Below, piece by piece: positions 7,330 to 16,269 of a stretch of DNA of 64,000 bases (position 1 is its first letter; each line of letters opens with the position of its first letter). A program made the position numbers and the translations under genes. Location of the stretch: contig NZ_LGQW01000015.1 of NCBI RefSeq assembly GCF_003116035.1, positions 3,765,946-3,829,945 of the forward strand, given 5' to 3'. The stretch comes from Azospirillum sp. TSH64 (GTDB lineage: Bacteria > Pseudomonadota > Alphaproteobacteria > Azospirillales > Azospirillaceae). Below the pieces are notes generated by a model that made no database searches, was not told the origin of the DNA, and saw only the letters and a program-made list of their open reading frames with translations.

Positions 7330-9639
7330 TCAGCGCCCCGCCACCCGGCGCAGTTCCACTGCGATGCGCTCAAGCGCCTGCTCCAGCCCCTGGCCGCCCA
7401 GCGGCTGGAACAGGCGCATCGACGGGTACCAGGGCCGGCCGGCGGTGCCGAGCTGCGTCCAGTCGCGGTGGCCGAAGCGCCAGACCGGCACCCCCAGCGC
7501 ACCGGCAAGCTCCGCCACCGAGTTCGCCGGCGCGATGACGAGGTCGAGTGTCGAGACCAGCGCCGCCGTCTCTTCGAAATCGTCGCGCAGGTCGAGCCCG
7601 GTCCAGCCATAGATCGGCTGCCCGAACCGGCGCTCCGCCGCCAGGATCTCGCGCTGGCACTCGTCATATTGCAGATTCACGAAGGTGACGCCGGGCACGG
7701 CGAAGATCGAGCCCCAGGACTCCAGCGGCAGATAGGCGCTGCGGCGGTCGGCGGTCATCAATTGGCTGCGCCAGCTGATGCCGACACGCAGGTCGTCGCC
7801 GGCACCGTCCAGCCGCTCGCGCCAATCGGCGACGCGGCCACCCTCGGCGAACAGCCAGCAGGACCGCGTCGGGAAGGCCGACAGCCGGTCCCGCAGCAGG
7901 CGGGGGACAGAGCCCGCCGGGATGTGATAGTCGCAATCGACCGTCTCGGCTTCCATCAGCCCGCAGGGCGGCTGTTCGGCCCGCAAGGTCGCCTTCGGGA
8001 AGGAACGGGCGAACAGCGGCACCAGCCGGCGCTCGCACTCGATCACCACATGCCCCGCCATCTTGATCAGGTCGGGATAGCAGGAGGCGAACAGGAACTC
8101 GTCGCCCACCCCCTGCTCGCGCCAGACGAACAGGCGCTTGCCGGCCAGCGGCTCGCCCATCCATTCGGGAATGGTGAAGCGCCGCTCCGGGCGGACGCGG
8201 CCGGCCTTGAAGCGGAAGGCGTAGTCGGCCCAGCCGGCGCTCAGCGCGCCGCGCTCCAGCGACAGCAGGCCGCGGTTGAAACGGGCCAGCGCATGGCCGG
8301 GCGTGGCGGCGACCGCCCGCTCGAACCAGCGGCCGGCATTGGTGCAGCCCTGCCGCTGTTCCGCCAAACCCAGGGTGCAGAGCGGGTCGGCCAGCGATGG
8401 CGCCAGCGCCAGTGCCCGGCGGCAGGCGGCGTCGGCGTCGACGGGGTTCTGGGCGCCGTTCAGCGCATAGGCCAGCACGGCATGCAAAGGCGCATGGCCG
8501 GGCATCAGCCGGATGGCGCGGCGCACCTGCACCGTCGCCGGAACGAAGGCCTCTCGATCGGACAGGTCGGCACCGAGATTGCCTAGCGCATCGGCGAAGG
8601 CGGGGTTGAGCGCCAGCGCCCGCTTCCAGCAGGCTTCCGCCTCCGCCTGATGCCCCTGCGCCTTGCAGGCGTTGCCGAGATTGTTCCAGGCCTCCGCCTG
8701 ACCGGGGTCGCGGGCGATGGCGCGGCGCTGCCAGCGCTCGGCACGGCCATAGTCCCCAAGCGCGGACTCCGCCAGCCCGAGATTGACGAGCGCCGGCACA
8801 TGGCCGGGGTCGATCGCCAGCGCGCTCCGGAACCGGTCGCGCGCCTCCGCATGACGGCCGAGCGCGTGCAGCAGCAGGCCCAGATTGTTGCGTGTCTCGG
8901 CATGGTCGGGCTGGCGCCGCAACGCCTCGCCATAGGCGCTCTCCGCCTCGGCCAGCCAGCCCGATCCCTGAAGTGCGGCACCCAGGTTGGCCCAGACCGA
9001 TCCGGTGTCGGCCCCCAGCCCGATGGCCTCCCGATACGCGGCGGCGGCCTCGGCCACCGCACCCCAGCGGCGCAATGCGTTTGCCAGGGTGACGCGGGTC
9101 GCGGCATCCTGCGGCCGCAGCCTCGCCGCCAAGCGGTAGCAGCCGATGGCGGCACCGGCCTGCCGCAAATCCTCCAGCGCGCGGCCCATGCCGAGCCGCG
9201 GTTCGGCAGCCCCCGGCACCAGACGGGCCGCTGCGCGGTAGCAGCGCAGGGCGGGCACCGGCCGCGCCTGCCGCCCGGCGATGGCGCCCAGCAGGCAGAG
9301 CGCATCGGCATCGTCCGGGTTGACGGCGAGAGCCCGGCGGGCGCTGGCAAGCGCCGCGGTCACCCGCCCCTCCTCCATCAGCGCCTGCCCCAATGCCAGA
9401 TGGTAGGAGCCGACCAGCGCGTTGGAGCGCGCCGCGGTGTCGAACAGACGGGTGGCGTCGGTCCGCCGCCCATCCTGAAAGGCGATATGGCCCAGCAGAT
9501 GGGCGGCGTCGCCATGCGACGGGTCGATCCGCAGGATCTCGCGATAGAAACGCTCCGCCCGCTCGGTCTGTCCGGCATTGTGGTGCTGGACCGCAAGGCG
9601 CAGCAATCCGTCGGTACGCCGTGTCGCGTTCCCGTCCAT
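7330..9639 (-). CDS. TPR protein with C-terminal GT-B glycosyltransferase-like domain
   Basis: The 769-residue protein has a long N-terminal TPR solenoid (about residues 10-440, more than ten degenerate 34-residue repeats with A..LG..L and P..A...NLG patterns). It then has a C-terminal domain of about 300 residues. That domain contains WREQGVGDEFLFAS, LRVGISWRSQ and DLVIAPANSVAELAGALGVP, motifs seen in GT9/GT41-like sugar transferase domains and in TPR proteins annotated as flagellin or surface-polysaccharide transferases. The gene is convergent with the flagellar cluster, so flagellin glycosylation is a reasonable guess. It has no signal peptide and is probably cytoplasmic. The donor sugar and acceptor are unknown. 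Confidence 0.8.
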   Translation of the reverse strand: MDGNATRRTDGLLRLAVQHHNAGQTERAERFYREILRIDPSHGDAAHLLGHIAFQDGRRTDATRLFDTAARSNALVGSYHLALGQALMEEGRVTAALASARRALAVNPDDADALCLLGAIAGRQARPVPALRCYRAAARLVPGAAEPRLGMGRALEDLRQAGAAIGCYRLAARLRPQDAATRVTLANALRRWGAVAEAAAAYREAIGLGADTGSVWANLGAALQGSGWLAEAESAYGEALRRQPDHAETRNNLGLLLHALGRHAEARDRFRSALAIDPGHVPALVNLGLAESALGDYGRAERWQRRAIARDPGQAEAWNNLGNACKAQGHQAEAEACWKRALALNPAFADALGNLGADLSDREAFVPATVQVRRAIRLMPGHAPLHAVLAYALNGAQNPVDADAACRRALALAPSLADPLCTLGLAEQRQGCTNAGRWFERAVAATPGHALARFNRGLLSLERGALSAGWADYAFRFKAGRVRPERRFTIPEWMGEPLAGKRLFVWREQGVGDEFLFASCYPDLIKMAGHVVIECERRLVPLFARSFPKATLRAEQPPCGLMEAETVDCDYHIPAGSVPRLLRDRLSAFPTRSCWLFAEGGRVADWRERLDGAGDDLRVGISWRSQLMTADRRSAYLPLESWGSIFAVPGVTFVNLQYDECQREILAAERRFGQPIYGWTGLDLRDDFEETAALVSTLDLVIAPANSVAELAGALGVPVWRFGHRDWTQLGTAGRPWYPSMRLFQPLGGQGLEQALERIAVELRRVAGR

Positions 9640-9782
9640 GTCGTCGCCGTTCCGTCAAATGAACTGGTCAGCGGCATCCATGGCCGCGTCTGTTCCTTGT
9701 TACGGCGACGACATCGGACTCCTGCGCGTGTCTGCAACTTTTCCGCTGTCCTCCGTACTTTTATGTGCCGGGCATCGATGGA

Positions 9783-10430
9783 TCAGGAGAGCGAGGTGTG
9801 CGAGCAGACCCAGAGAACCAGCGCATCCCCCTCGCCGCCCGAGATGCAGGCATGCCCCATGGCGCTGTCGAAATAACAGGAATCGCCCTTGGACAGGATC
9901 AGAGGCGTGTAGCAATCGCTGTGAAGCGTCACTTCGCCTTCCAGCACATAGATGAACTCCTCCCCGTCATGGCGGGAAAGCCCGCCGAATTGTTGGATGC
10001 TGCGCGCCTTGATCGTGGTCACCAGCGGGACGAACCGCTTGTCGGGCAGGTCGGCGTTCACCGCCTCGTACCGGTACTGGTCGGTTTCGTGCACCGCACC
10101 GTCACCGGCCCTGGTGACGCTGCGGCGGCCAAGCGGGGTCGGCTTCGGAACCTGACCGAACAGCTCTCCCACCTCCACCCCCAGGCCGGAGGCCAGTGCG
10201 GCAATCTTCTCGTAGGTCGGCGACAGCTGCCCGTTCTCGATCTTCGACAGAGTGGATACCGAGACCCCGGACCGCTCGCTCAACTGTTGAAGCGTGAGCC
10301 GTGCCGCGGTACGCAGGCGCCTCAGCGTCGGCGCAAGGATGCCCACGGTGCCGTTCGCCCCTTGTCCGTCCCCTCGGGTTCGCCGCGATGATCCGCCCAC
10401 AGTGTTTTCCCGATTTGATCCAACCCGCAC
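9783..10430 (-). CDS. XRE-family transcriptional regulator with C-terminal cupin domain
   Basis: The 215-residue protein has an N-terminal helix-turn-helix (about residues 33-90: LRRLRTAARLTLQQLSERSG, then SVSTLSKIENGQLSPTYEKI) and a cupin barrel (about 140-210: RHDGEEFIYVLEGEV). This HTH-cupin architecture is typical of PuuR/SutR-like regulators that sense small metabolites such as amines, amino acids or sulfur compounds. It is transcribed divergently from the ornithine-cyclodeaminase-family gene, with a 123-base gap containing an inverted repeat (10458-10481) that could be its operator. Control of that neighbour and of itself is the natural inference. Confidence 0.9.
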   Translation of the reverse strand: MRVGSNRENTVGGSSRRTRGDGQGANGTVGILAPTLRRLRTAARLTLQQLSERSGVSVSTLSKIENGQLSPTYEKIAALASGLGVEVGELFGQVPKPTPLGRRSVTRAGDGAVHETDQYRYEAVNADLPDKRFVPLVTTIKARSIQQFGGLSRHDGEEFIYVLEGEVTLHSDCYTPLILSKGDSCYFDSAMGHACISGGEGDALVLWVCSHTSLS

Positions 10431-10457
10431 GGCCGTCCGGCTGAGTATAGCCGGCCG

Positions 10458-10481
10458 AAATTTTTCTTATACGAAAATTTT
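10458..10481. promoter_or_regulatory. Inverted repeat, candidate operator between regulator and dehydrogenase gene
   Basis: AAATTTTTC, a 6-base spacer TTATAC, then GAAAATTTT: 8 of 9 positions pair between the arms. It is the only A+T-rich palindrome in the 123-base divergent gap and lies 28 bases before the regulator start and 72 bases before the enzyme start. HTH-cupin regulators bind such dyads, so it is a plausible operator; this is inference. Confidence 0.55.
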
Positions 10482-10553
10482 GTGGCGCATGATCCGAAGC
10501 GGATATAGCGTGACGGTCCCTGAAGGCCCATCCGTCGCGAGGAGAGCACCGCC

Positions 10554-11474
10554 TTGACCACAGCCGCCCTGTCCATGCTGTCGCCCGCGGAAACGGCCGA
10601 ACTCCTGCCTTTCGCTCCCCTGTGCGACGCCATCGCCGATGCCGCCCGCGACTATGCCGCCGGCCGGATTCACAGCCCGGAACGACAGGTCCTGCCGCTG
10701 CCGCAGAACGGCGTCCTGCTGTCCATGCCGGCGACGGCCAGCGATATCGGCATCCACAAGCTGGTCAACGTCTGTCCGGAGAATGGAACGCTCGGGCTGC
10801 CGACCATCCATGGCGTGGTCGCCGCCTATGACGGCGCCACCGGGGCCCCGCTGGCGATCCTCGACGGGCCGACGGTCACCGGACGCCGCACCGCCGCGGT
10901 GTCGATGCTGGCGATCCGGACGCTCGCCCGGCGTCCTCCGCAGCGGGTCGCCCTGTTCGGCACCGGCAAGCAGGCCGCTTATCATGTCGAGGCGCTGGCA
11001 TCGCTCTATCCCGGGATCCGGGTCGACGTGCATGGCCGGCGGGACGAGGCCTGCCGGTCCTTCTGCCGGACCTCCGGCGTGGCGGGGATCGATCTGCGTC
11101 CGGCCTCCGGGGCGGTGGACCCCGCCGTCGATGTCGTCATCACCCTGACGACCAGCCTCGTGCCGGTCTATGACGAAGCACCGCGGCCTGACCGGCTGCT
11201 GGTCGGTGTCGGTGCCTTCAAGCCCGAGATGGCCGAATACGGTCCAATCTCCATCTATGGCAGCGACGTCTTCATCGACGACCCGGCCGGCGCGCGGCAT
11301 GAGGCCGGCGACCTGATCCAGTCCGGCTTCGACTGGACGACCGGACGGTCGCTGGCCGATGCGCTGGACGGCACCAGCCTCACCGACCGGCCCCGCCTGT
11401 TCAAGAGCGTCGGCTGCGCCGCCTGGGACCTCGCCGCCGCCCGCTGCGCGCTGAGGAGCAGGGTTGCGGCGTGA
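10554..11474 (+). CDS. Ornithine cyclodeaminase / mu-crystallin family reductase
   Basis: The 306-residue NAD(P)-dependent enzyme has a Rossmann motif FGTGKQAAYHVEAL at about residue 140 and the family phrases MPATASDIGIHKLVNV and LDGPTVTGRRTAAVSMLAIR. This family includes ornithine cyclodeaminase, alanine dehydrogenase and cyclic ketimine reductases (delta-1-pyrroline or piperideine-2-carboxylate). The substrate cannot be assigned here. The start is TTG at 10554, chosen because GAGGAGA sits 9 bases upstream; the next ATG (10575) has no RBS. It is divergent from the XRE-cupin regulator. The sulfur-rich neighbourhood makes sulfur-containing cyclic ketimines one possible substrate, which is speculation. 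Confidence 0.85.
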   Translation: MTTAALSMLSPAETAELLPFAPLCDAIADAARDYAAGRIHSPERQVLPLPQNGVLLSMPATASDIGIHKLVNVCPENGTLGLPTIHGVVAAYDGATGAPLAILDGPTVTGRRTAAVSMLAIRTLARRPPQRVALFGTGKQAAYHVEALASLYPGIRVDVHGRRDEACRSFCRTSGVAGIDLRPASGAVDPAVDVVITLTTSLVPVYDEAPRPDRLLVGVGAFKPEMAEYGPISIYGSDVFIDDPAGARHEAGDLIQSGFDWTTGRSLADALDGTSLTDRPRLFKSVGCAAWDLAAARCALRSRVAA

Positions 11475-11484
11475 GGCGCCGACG

Positions 11485-13161
11485 CTATTTCTCGCCGATG
11501 AAGGCGCAGTGGGGAAAATTCTGGAAGTCGTAGCGGTGGATGCGCAGGTCCGGTCGATGGCGGCTCAACCAGTCCAGCACGGCCAGATGGGCGGTCTGGT
11601 CGAGCATCCACTGCGGCCGGCCCTCCAGCAGGAAATGGCCGATATAGGCCGCCACCGTCGCCAGATACTGCCCGGCGAGCGGCGTGTCGTTGTAATAGAC
11701 GAAGCAGACGACGATCTCGCGAAACGGTCCGCGCCGGCGCCGGTCGTGCAGGACGCCGAGGTCGAAGCCGTCCATGTCCCCGGCGAGCGTCCGTAGATCG
11801 CTCCGGGTGGTGGCGTCCAGATCGACCAGGATCAGCGGCCGGCCAAGATGCCGATGCCATTGTTGGACGCGGATGAAACGCGCGCAGGCGTAATAGGTGA
11901 CGCGCTGCGCGTGCGACCATCCGGTCAGGTCCGGCTGCTCGGTCGACAGGCCGATGGACAGCGGATAGAGCCGCCGCCATTCGCCCAGCATCCCCAGCAG
12001 CGAAGGCGTCGGCGACACCACGTTCAGCACGATGGATGCCCCCGGGCTCGATTGGCCGATGGAGCGGAGAAGGTCGGGCGCAAAGCGGCGGACATAATGT
12101 TCATCGCCGCTCACCATGATGACGGGGCCGTTTCCCTCCGGCAGATCCGCCACAATGCTCATCTCCGGCAGCTGGGCGATGACGCTGTCCAGCGAAGCCA
12201 AGCGTTCAAAGAACGCATCGTCCGCCCGCAGCATCGACCAGGATCCGAGTTCGCCGGCACCGTCCAGTTCCGCATCCGTAAAGCGCGCGGCGAATCTCCT
12301 CTGCAGCCTCGATGCAAGGGTCAGGCGGCCCCGGCGATAGACGTGATAACCCACAATCGAGGCGGCCAACGCATCCTTCGGATCGCCGCGCAGGCGCCGC
12401 CACGCCGCCCGCGCCGCCCATGAAAGCCGCCGGTCGTCGAGTGCACCCAGCTGGAACAGGTCGAGCGCCAGCGCCAGCCACAGGCGCAGACTGCCCGGCT
12501 CGTCGGGATGGACCGTCTGGACCCGGTGCAGATGATCGAAGGCCTTCACCGCGAGACCGAGATCGAGCGTCATCGCCTTCCCCGGCGTCCAGTCGAGCAG
12601 CCCACTGCGGTACTGGTACAGCCGGGCAAGGGCGTCATGTCCGCGCACCGACTGCGGGTCGAGCGCCACGGCACGGCGGGCGGCGACCTCCAGCCGGCCG
12701 GCCTCCTTGCGGCGCAGAACCTCCAGGTTGTTCCGCGCCTGCTTGTGATCGGGAACCACGGCCAGGATGCGTTGGTACCAAACGGCCGACTCCAGAGGCG
12801 ATCCGGTGCCGGCCGGCGGTGGGGCGGCGAGGAGATTCGCCAGATTGTAGGCCCCCGCCGCATGGGCCGGCGCCAGTGCCAGTGCCCGCCGGCAGGCATA
12901 GTCGGCATCCTCCGGCCGGCCGGCCCCGCGCAGCAGGCTGGCATAATTGGCCCAATGATCCGGGCTGTCGGGCTGGGCCGCCGCCACCTGGCGGAAATGG
13001 TCGGCCGCCTCGGCGGGACGGCGGGTCTGCATCAGCAGCAGGCTCAGCATCTGGAGCGCCTGGAGATGGCCGGGCATGGCCGTCAGGAATGCGTGGTATC
13101 CCGCCTCCGCCTGTGTCAGATCGCCCTGCTGGTGACTGCGGATGATCTGACCGAGATCCAT
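11485..13161 (-). CDS. TPR protein with a C-terminal GT-A-like domain
   Basis: The 558-residue product has N-terminal TPR repeats (about residues 5-130) ending in a Pro-rich linker, further helices to about 330, and a C-terminal domain of about 220 residues. That domain shows LILVDLDATT, a D-x-D-like motif, and later RPQWMLDQTAHLAVLDWL, resembling the W-x-x-DQ feature of nucleotide-diphospho-sugar transferases. The start at 13161 has GGGGAG upstream; an in-frame extension to 13350 is Arg/Pro-rich with no RBS. It is a second TPR plus transferase-like protein near the flagellar genes, but its fold differs from the 7330-9639 protein. Acceptor and donor are unknown. Confidence 0.75.
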   Translation of the reverse strand: MDLGQIIRSHQQGDLTQAEAGYHAFLTAMPGHLQALQMLSLLLMQTRRPAEAADHFRQVAAAQPDSPDHWANYASLLRGAGRPEDADYACRRALALAPAHAAGAYNLANLLAAPPPAGTGSPLESAVWYQRILAVVPDHKQARNNLEVLRRKEAGRLEVAARRAVALDPQSVRGHDALARLYQYRSGLLDWTPGKAMTLDLGLAVKAFDHLHRVQTVHPDEPGSLRLWLALALDLFQLGALDDRRLSWAARAAWRRLRGDPKDALAASIVGYHVYRRGRLTLASRLQRRFAARFTDAELDGAGELGSWSMLRADDAFFERLASLDSVIAQLPEMSIVADLPEGNGPVIMVSGDEHYVRRFAPDLLRSIGQSSPGASIVLNVVSPTPSLLGMLGEWRRLYPLSIGLSTEQPDLTGWSHAQRVTYYACARFIRVQQWHRHLGRPLILVDLDATTRSDLRTLAGDMDGFDLGVLHDRRRRGPFREIVVCFVYYNDTPLAGQYLATVAAYIGHFLLEGRPQWMLDQTAHLAVLDWLSRHRPDLRIHRYDFQNFPHCAFIGEK

Positions 13162-13476
13162 GCCCGTCTCCCCATTTCCTGCGCGGCTTGAGACCGGCGG
13201 GAAGGCATCGGGGTCGATGCTCATTCTGCCGGCCACCGGCGGACCGAAGCCTGCCACGGCCCGTATCGCCCGGTCCACCATGGAGTCCAGCCGCACAGTC
13301 GGAGAACCCTGCGGGCGCAGGCCCGATGGCAGGACGCAACCACGCTTCACAAAAAATTACATTAAATAATTGCTGATTATCTGAGAAGCCCGATAAATTT
13401 CTACACTGTTGACCACGCAACAGAATCATGTTCCCATATTTTCTAGTAGATTTATGGAGATAGGGGGAGCATCGCC
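13162..13476. promoter_or_regulatory. 315-bp divergent intergenic region; A+T-rich promoter of the 13.5-18.6 kb operon
   Basis: No gene is visible. The part 13345-13465 is strikingly A+T-rich compared with its surroundings. It holds CTACACTGTTGA at 13401-13412, whose exact reverse complement occurs in the promoter region at 39208-39219, and a TTGACC -35-like hexamer overlapping it at 13409-13414. No well-spaced -10 hexamer is evident. An RBS-like GGGGGAG lies before the ATG at 13477. This is the likely control region of the ABC operon. Confidence 0.6.
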
Positions 13477-14508
13477 ATGCGACAGTCAGGACGCCTCAGC
13501 CGCCGTGCCTTAGCGGCGGTGGCCGCATCGGTGATGGGGCTGCTGGTGACGTCGGCCATCGCGACGCACGCGGCCGCCGAAGGGCGCATCCGGATCGCCG
13601 AGCAATATGGCCTGGGCTATCTGCCGCTGCATGTGCTGCGCCACAACCAGCTGATTGAGAAGCACGGCAAGGCTCTCGGCCTCGACGTCACGGTGGACTG
13701 GGTCCAGCTGTCCGGCGGTGCTGCGATGAACGATGCGCTGCTGTCCGGCAGCATCGATCTGGGGTCCGCCGGGGTCGGACCGCTGCTGACCATCTGGGAC
13801 CGCACCAAGGGCAGCGCCAACGTCAAGGCCATCGCGTCGTTGAACGACATGCCGCTGTTCCTGACCACCAACAACCCGAAGGTCAAAACGCTGAAGGACT
13901 TCACCGATGCGGACAAGATCGCGCTGCCGGCGGTAAAGGTCGGGGTGCAGGCCCGTGTCCTCCAAATGGCGGTGGAGAAAGAGCTTGGCGCCGGCAAATT
14001 CGATGCGCTCGACAAGCTGACCGTGTCGATGCCGCATCCCGACGCCACGGCGGCCCTGCTGTCGGGCAGCGGCGGCATCACCGCCCACATCTCCAGCCCG
14101 CCCTTCCAGTACCAGCAGCTGGACGACCCGAAGATCCACAAGGTCGTCAGCTCCTACGACGTGCTGGGCGGGCCGCACAGCTTCAACCTGATCTGGAGCA
14201 AGCAGTCCTTCCGCGACGAGAACCCGAAGACCTACCGGGCTTTCCTCGATGCGCTGAAAGAGGCGATGGATCTGATCAACGCCAACCATGATGCCGCGGC
14301 GGACGCCTATCTGGCGCAGAACAAGGGCAGCCTGGACAAGGCCTACATCCTGCGCCTGCTGAACGACCCCGACATCCGCTTCACCGTCACGCCCAACCGG
14401 ACGGAGGCCTTCGCCGATTTCATGCACAAGGTCGGCGCGATCAAGAACAAGCCGGCCTCATGGAAGGATTATTTCTTCGACGACCTGCATGACGGCACCG
14501 GGAGCTGA
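13477..14508 (+). CDS. NMT1/SsuA-type periplasmic substrate-binding protein (sulfonate/taurine/nitrate family)
   Basis: The 343-residue protein has an N-terminal signal peptide (residues 1-34, hydrophobic core AAVAASVMGLLVTSAIA, cleavage near AHAAAEG). The mature fold opens with IRIAEQYGLGYLPLHVLRHN and includes ALLSGSIDLGSAGVGPLL, typical of the NMT1/THI5-like binding proteins of sulfonate, taurine, nitrate and thiamine-precursor transporters. It is first in an operon with ATPase, permease and two enzymes. It is clearly paralogous to the protein at 34489-35523: both contain the pattern SSPPFQ.QQL.DPKIHKV.SSYDVLGGP. The ligand is unknown; a sulfonate or related organosulfur acid is inferred from context. 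Confidence 0.9.
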   Translation: MRQSGRLSRRALAAVAASVMGLLVTSAIATHAAAEGRIRIAEQYGLGYLPLHVLRHNQLIEKHGKALGLDVTVDWVQLSGGAAMNDALLSGSIDLGSAGVGPLLTIWDRTKGSANVKAIASLNDMPLFLTTNNPKVKTLKDFTDADKIALPAVKVGVQARVLQMAVEKELGAGKFDALDKLTVSMPHPDATAALLSGSGGITAHISSPPFQYQQLDDPKIHKVVSSYDVLGGPHSFNLIWSKQSFRDENPKTYRAFLDALKEAMDLINANHDAAADAYLAQNKGSLDKAYILRLLNDPDIRFTVTPNRTEAFADFMHKVGAIKNKPASWKDYFFDDLHDGTGS

Positions 14509-14512
14509 CGCG

Positions 14513-15349
14513 ATGAACGCACTGACCTACCCGCAGAGCGTCGACAGCGACGGCCTGTCCGAACGCCCGCTGCTCGACGTGTCCGGCGTCACCCTGCAAT
14601 ACAAGACGCGACGCCACTTGGTCACCGCGACCTACCGCGTCGATTTCCAGGTGTTCCAGTCCGAACGCTACGTCCTGCTGGGACCGTCGGGCTGCGGCAA
14701 ATCCTCCCTGCTGAAGGCGGTGGGCGGCTTCCTCCAGCCGGTGGAGGGAACGATCCGCCTGAACGGCCGCACGGTGACGAAGCCCGGCCCCGACCGCATG
14801 ATGGTCTTCCAGGAATTCGACCAGCTTCCGCCCTGGAAGACGGTCAAGCAGAACGTGATGTTCCCCCTGCTCGCCAGCGGCAAGGCGAAGCGGCGGGAAG
14901 CGGAGGAAAAGGCGCTCGACTGCATCGCCCGGGTGAACCTGACCAAGTTCGCCGACGTCCACCCGCACATGCTGTCGGGTGGCATGAAGCAGCGCGTCGC
15001 CATCGCCCGCGCCATGGCGATGGAGCCGGACATCCTGCTGATGGACGAGCCCTTTGCGGCACTCGACGCGCTGACCCGGCGCAAGATGCAGGAGGAGCTG
15101 CTGCAACTGTGGGACGACCTGCGCTTCACCGTGCTGTTCGTCACCCATTCCATCGAGGAGGCGCTGGTCGTCGGTTCGCGCATCCTGGTGCTGTCGCCCC
15201 ATCCGGGACAGGTGAAGGCGGAGGTGAACTGCGACGGCTACGACCATGGTGCCGTCGGCGGTGCCGAGTTCCAAGCGCTCGCCAGCCGCATTCACACCAT
15301 GCTGTTCGCCGAGGATGTCGAAAGCGGCGTGAAGGGCCCCCGTGCATGA
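14513..15349 (+). CDS. ABC transporter ATP-binding protein (SsuB/TauB family)
   Basis: The 278-residue ATPase has Walker A LLGPSGCGKSSLLK, signature LSGGMKQRVAIARAMAMEP, and Walker B ILLMDEPFAALDALTRRKMQ, with the H-loop in VTHSIEEAL. The start at 14513 lies just after the preceding stop with GGGAG upstream; an alternative start at 14489 overlaps the binding-protein gene. Its stop overlaps the permease start by ATGA. It energises import of the ligand bound by the product of 13477-14508. Confidence 0.93.
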   Translation: MNALTYPQSVDSDGLSERPLLDVSGVTLQYKTRRHLVTATYRVDFQVFQSERYVLLGPSGCGKSSLLKAVGGFLQPVEGTIRLNGRTVTKPGPDRMMVFQEFDQLPPWKTVKQNVMFPLLASGKAKRREAEEKALDCIARVNLTKFADVHPHMLSGGMKQRVAIARAMAMEPDILLMDEPFAALDALTRRKMQEELLQLWDDLRFTVLFVTHSIEEALVVGSRILVLSPHPGQVKAEVNCDGYDHGAVGGAEFQALASRIHTMLFAEDVESGVKGPRA

Positions 15350-16269
15350 CCGACCTGTCCTTTTCCCCGCGCTCCCGTCCCCCCGGCAGCCCCCCCATTG
15401 GCAGGCGCGAACCGCCGCTGCGCCCGGAATATGAGCGCACCGTCACCGCCACCGGCCCCATCGGCGACGTCGCCCGCCCGCTGTCCCCGTGGGAGCGGCT
15501 CGGCAACATCACCGCGCTGCGCCGGCTGCTGGTCCTGGCGGCGGTTGCGGCGCTGTGGCAGGCGGCGGCGGTCTGGCAGAACAACCCGCTGATGTTCCCG
15601 ACCTTCACCGACACCGCGGCGGCGCTGTGGGACGCCATCCGCCGCGACAATCTGCTGTCGATGGCCTGGACCTCGCTGGCGGTGCTTTTGAAGGGCTATG
15701 CGGTGGCGGTGGTGCTGGCCGTGCTGCTGACCACGGTCGCCGTCTCCACCCGCATCGGCAACGACCTGCTGTCGACGCTGACCTCGATGTTCAACCCGCT
15801 GCCGGCCATCGCCTTGCTGCCCATCGCCATGCTGTGGTTCGGGCTGGGCGAGGTCAGCCTGATCTTCGTGCTGGTCCATGCCGTGCTGTGGCCACTGGCG
15901 CTGAACACCCATGCCGGCTTCACCTCGGTGTCGGAAACGCTGCGGATGGCCGGGCGGAACTACGGGCTGGGGAGCTTTCGCTACGTCGTCACGCTGCTGA
16001 TCCCGGCGGCCTTCCCGGCGATCCTCACCGGCCTCAAGGTCGGCTGGGCCTTCGCCTGGCGGACGCTGATCGCGGCGGAACTGGTGTTCGGCGTGTCGTC
16101 CGGCAAGGGCGGGCTCGGCTGGTTCATCTTCCAGAACCGCAACGAGCTGTACATCGACAAGGTCTTCGCCGGCCTCGTCACCGTCATCCTGATCGGCCTG
16201 CTGGTCGAGAATGTCGTCTTCCGGTGGATCGAAGTCCACACGGTCCGCAAATGGGGCATGGTCCGCTAA
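15346..16269 (+). CDS. ABC transporter permease (SsuC/TauC family)
   Basis: The 307-residue inner-membrane protein has a Pro/Arg-rich cytoplasmic N-terminus (about 55 residues), then about six transmembrane helices. The first is RRLLVLAAVAALWQAAAVWQ, and the conserved cytoplasmic EAA-like loop is visible near SETLRMAGRNYGLGSF. The start overlaps the ATPase stop (ATGA), so translation is coupled. The long N-terminal tail is unusual for the family. The next gene begins immediately at 16270 with no gap. Confidence 0.93.
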   Translation: MTDLSFSPRSRPPGSPPIGRREPPLRPEYERTVTATGPIGDVARPLSPWERLGNITALRRLLVLAAVAALWQAAAVWQNNPLMFPTFTDTAAALWDAIRRDNLLSMAWTSLAVLLKGYAVAVVLAVLLTTVAVSTRIGNDLLSTLTSMFNPLPAIALLPIAMLWFGLGEVSLIFVLVHAVLWPLALNTHAGFTSVSETLRMAGRNYGLGSFRYVVTLLIPAAFPAILTGLKVGWAFAWRTLIAAELVFGVSSGKGGLGWFIFQNRNELYIDKVFAGLVTVILIGLLVENVVFRWIEVHTVRKWGMVR

